Positions 63,316-64,000 of a stretch of 64,000 nt of DNA are shown one piece after another; within the stretch, counting starts at the first letter, position 1; every line of letters starts with the position of its first letter. The translations under genes and the position numbers were made by a program. The stretch comes from JANMZO01 sp963763135 (lineage in GTDB: Bacteria > Actinomycetota > Acidimicrobiia > Acidimicrobiales > JANYDT01): assembly GCA_963763135.1 (NCBI GenBank), contig CAVXNJ010000003.1, forward strand, positions 124,001-188,000, given 5' to 3'. The notes below the pieces were generated by a model that was not told the origin of the DNA, did no database searches, and was given only the letters and a program-made list of their open reading frames with translations.

Positions 63316-64000
63316 ATGGATATCGGAATCGTTCTGCAGACCAACCCGCCGGCTTCGCCGCGTCGTCGATCTGGCCAAGCGGGCCGAGACCTACGGGTTC
63401 TCGCATGTGTGGACGTTCGACTCCCACATCCTGTGGCAGGAGCCCTACGTGATCTACAGCCAGATCCTGGCCGAGACCCGTAAGGTGATCGTCGGGCCCA
63501 TGGTCACGAACCCGGCGACGCGTGACTGGACCGTCACCGCGTCAACGTTCGCCACGCTCAACGAGATGTACGGCAATCGCACGGTGTGCGGCATCGGTAG
63601 GGGTGACTCGGCGGTCCGTGTCACCAACGGCGCTCCGGTCGGTCTGAACGCGATGCGCGAGTCGATACACGTGATCCGCGAGCTCGGCTGCGGACGGGCC
63701 GTCGACTACAAGGGTTCGTCGATCCGGTTCCCGTGGGCGGCGAAGAGCGAACTCGAAGTCTGGCTCGCCGCGTACGGCCCGAAGATGCTGGCGATGACGG
63801 GGGAGGTGGCCGACGGCTTCATCCTGCAGTTGGCCGATCCCGATATCGCCCGTTGGACGATCGCTGCGGTGCACGAAGCGGCTGAGCGGGTCGGGCGGGA
63901 TCCGAAGTCGATCACGATCTGCATCGCCGCACCGGCCTACGTCACCGACGGCTCCCCGGAGCACCTGGCCCACGCCCGGGAGCAGTGCCGCTGGTTCGGC
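63316..64000 (+). CDS. Luciferase-like (F420-type) oxidoreductase, 3'-truncated by the window, apparent +1 frameshift
   Basis: The start MDIGIVLQTNPPAS is in one frame. Near 63358 one extra base shifts to the frame reading RVVDLAKRAETYGFSHVWTF, then MVTNPATRDWTVTASTFATLNEMYGNR as adjacent blocks and CGIGRGDSAVRVTNG. These are hallmarks of an LLM subfamily (the TIGR03842-like F420 group) often found near hydantoinase genes. About 227 restored codons lie inside the window, and the gene continues beyond 64000. A role in the dihydropyrimidinase pathway, for example reducing the pyrimidine ring, is speculative. Confidence 0.82.

Noticed and set aside
1..64000. Mobile element or prophage content
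   Set aside because: No transposase, integrase, recombinase or phage structural gene, and no tRNA-associated attachment site, could be seen.

Overview
The window is GC-rich, densely coding DNA with many four-base ATGA or GTGA gene overlaps. It carries F420-type luciferase-like oxidoreductases, a DUF3516 helicase, and secreted proteins with Thr/Pro-rich linkers. Together these point to an actinobacterium, most likely of the class Acidimicrobiia (Ilumatobacter-like). That placement is inferred from gene content only. I saw no rRNA, tRNA, CRISPR array, transposase, integrase or phage gene.

Layout. 0.1-6.5 kb (minus strand): a DUF4349 lipoprotein, then a three-gene operon of a MoxR-type AAA ATPase, a long protein of leucine-rich-variant/HEAT-like repeats and a metallopeptidase-like/VWA protein. 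6.6-11 kb: a GlxA-type AraC regulator, a DinB-family protein, two crotonase-fold genes and an HSL-type hydrolase. 11.1-21.8 kb (minus strand): a compact purine operon, purSL, purQ, purC, purF, purD-purM fusion, purN, guaB; purD-purM followed by purN reproduces the domain order of eukaryotic GART. 21.9-28.8 kb: an ankyrin-repeat protein and a divergent cluster (6-oxopurine nucleoside phosphorylase, MTA/SAH-type deaminase, FucA-like class II aldolase and cupin on one strand; mtnA, an SDR and a VOC protein on the other). I read this cluster as a deamination-first version of the dihydroxyacetone-phosphate shunt for 5'-methylthioadenosine or 5'-deoxyadenosine.

28.8-41 kb: a SpoU methyltransferase, an acyltransferase, a DUF3516 helicase, a ROK sugar kinase, a Zn alcohol dehydrogenase, an MFS exporter, a PEP-utilising mobile-domain protein and an M20 carbamoylase-type amidohydrolase. 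41.2-46.6 kb: a branched-chain-type ABC importer (binding protein, livH, livM, livG, livF). Every gene of it except livF is broken by single-base indels, although the encoded protein sequence is otherwise well preserved. 46.7-53.9 kb: an acyl-CoA synthetase and a HisD-like gene, EamA transporter, DapA-family lyase, proline-racemase-family protein and FAD amino-acid dehydrogenase; the last three fit hydroxyproline catabolism. 53.9-64 kb: a luciferase-like oxidoreductase, a large secreted copper-radical oxidase (galactose/glyoxal-oxidase type) with Ig-like and jelly-roll-like domains, two putative lipoproteins, and a reductive pyrimidine or hydantoin degradation cluster (nitrilase-type ureidopropionase, dihydropyrimidinase, F420-type oxidoreductase cut by the window end).

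Two non-coding features stand out. Intergenic arrays at 54.8 and 61.5 kb are versions of one REP-like dyad whose arms differ by compensating base changes. About 28 apparent frame changes, mostly +1, affect otherwise conserved genes and are concentrated in the liv region. I treat most of these as likely consensus errors, and give start/stop coordinates for the restored genes.
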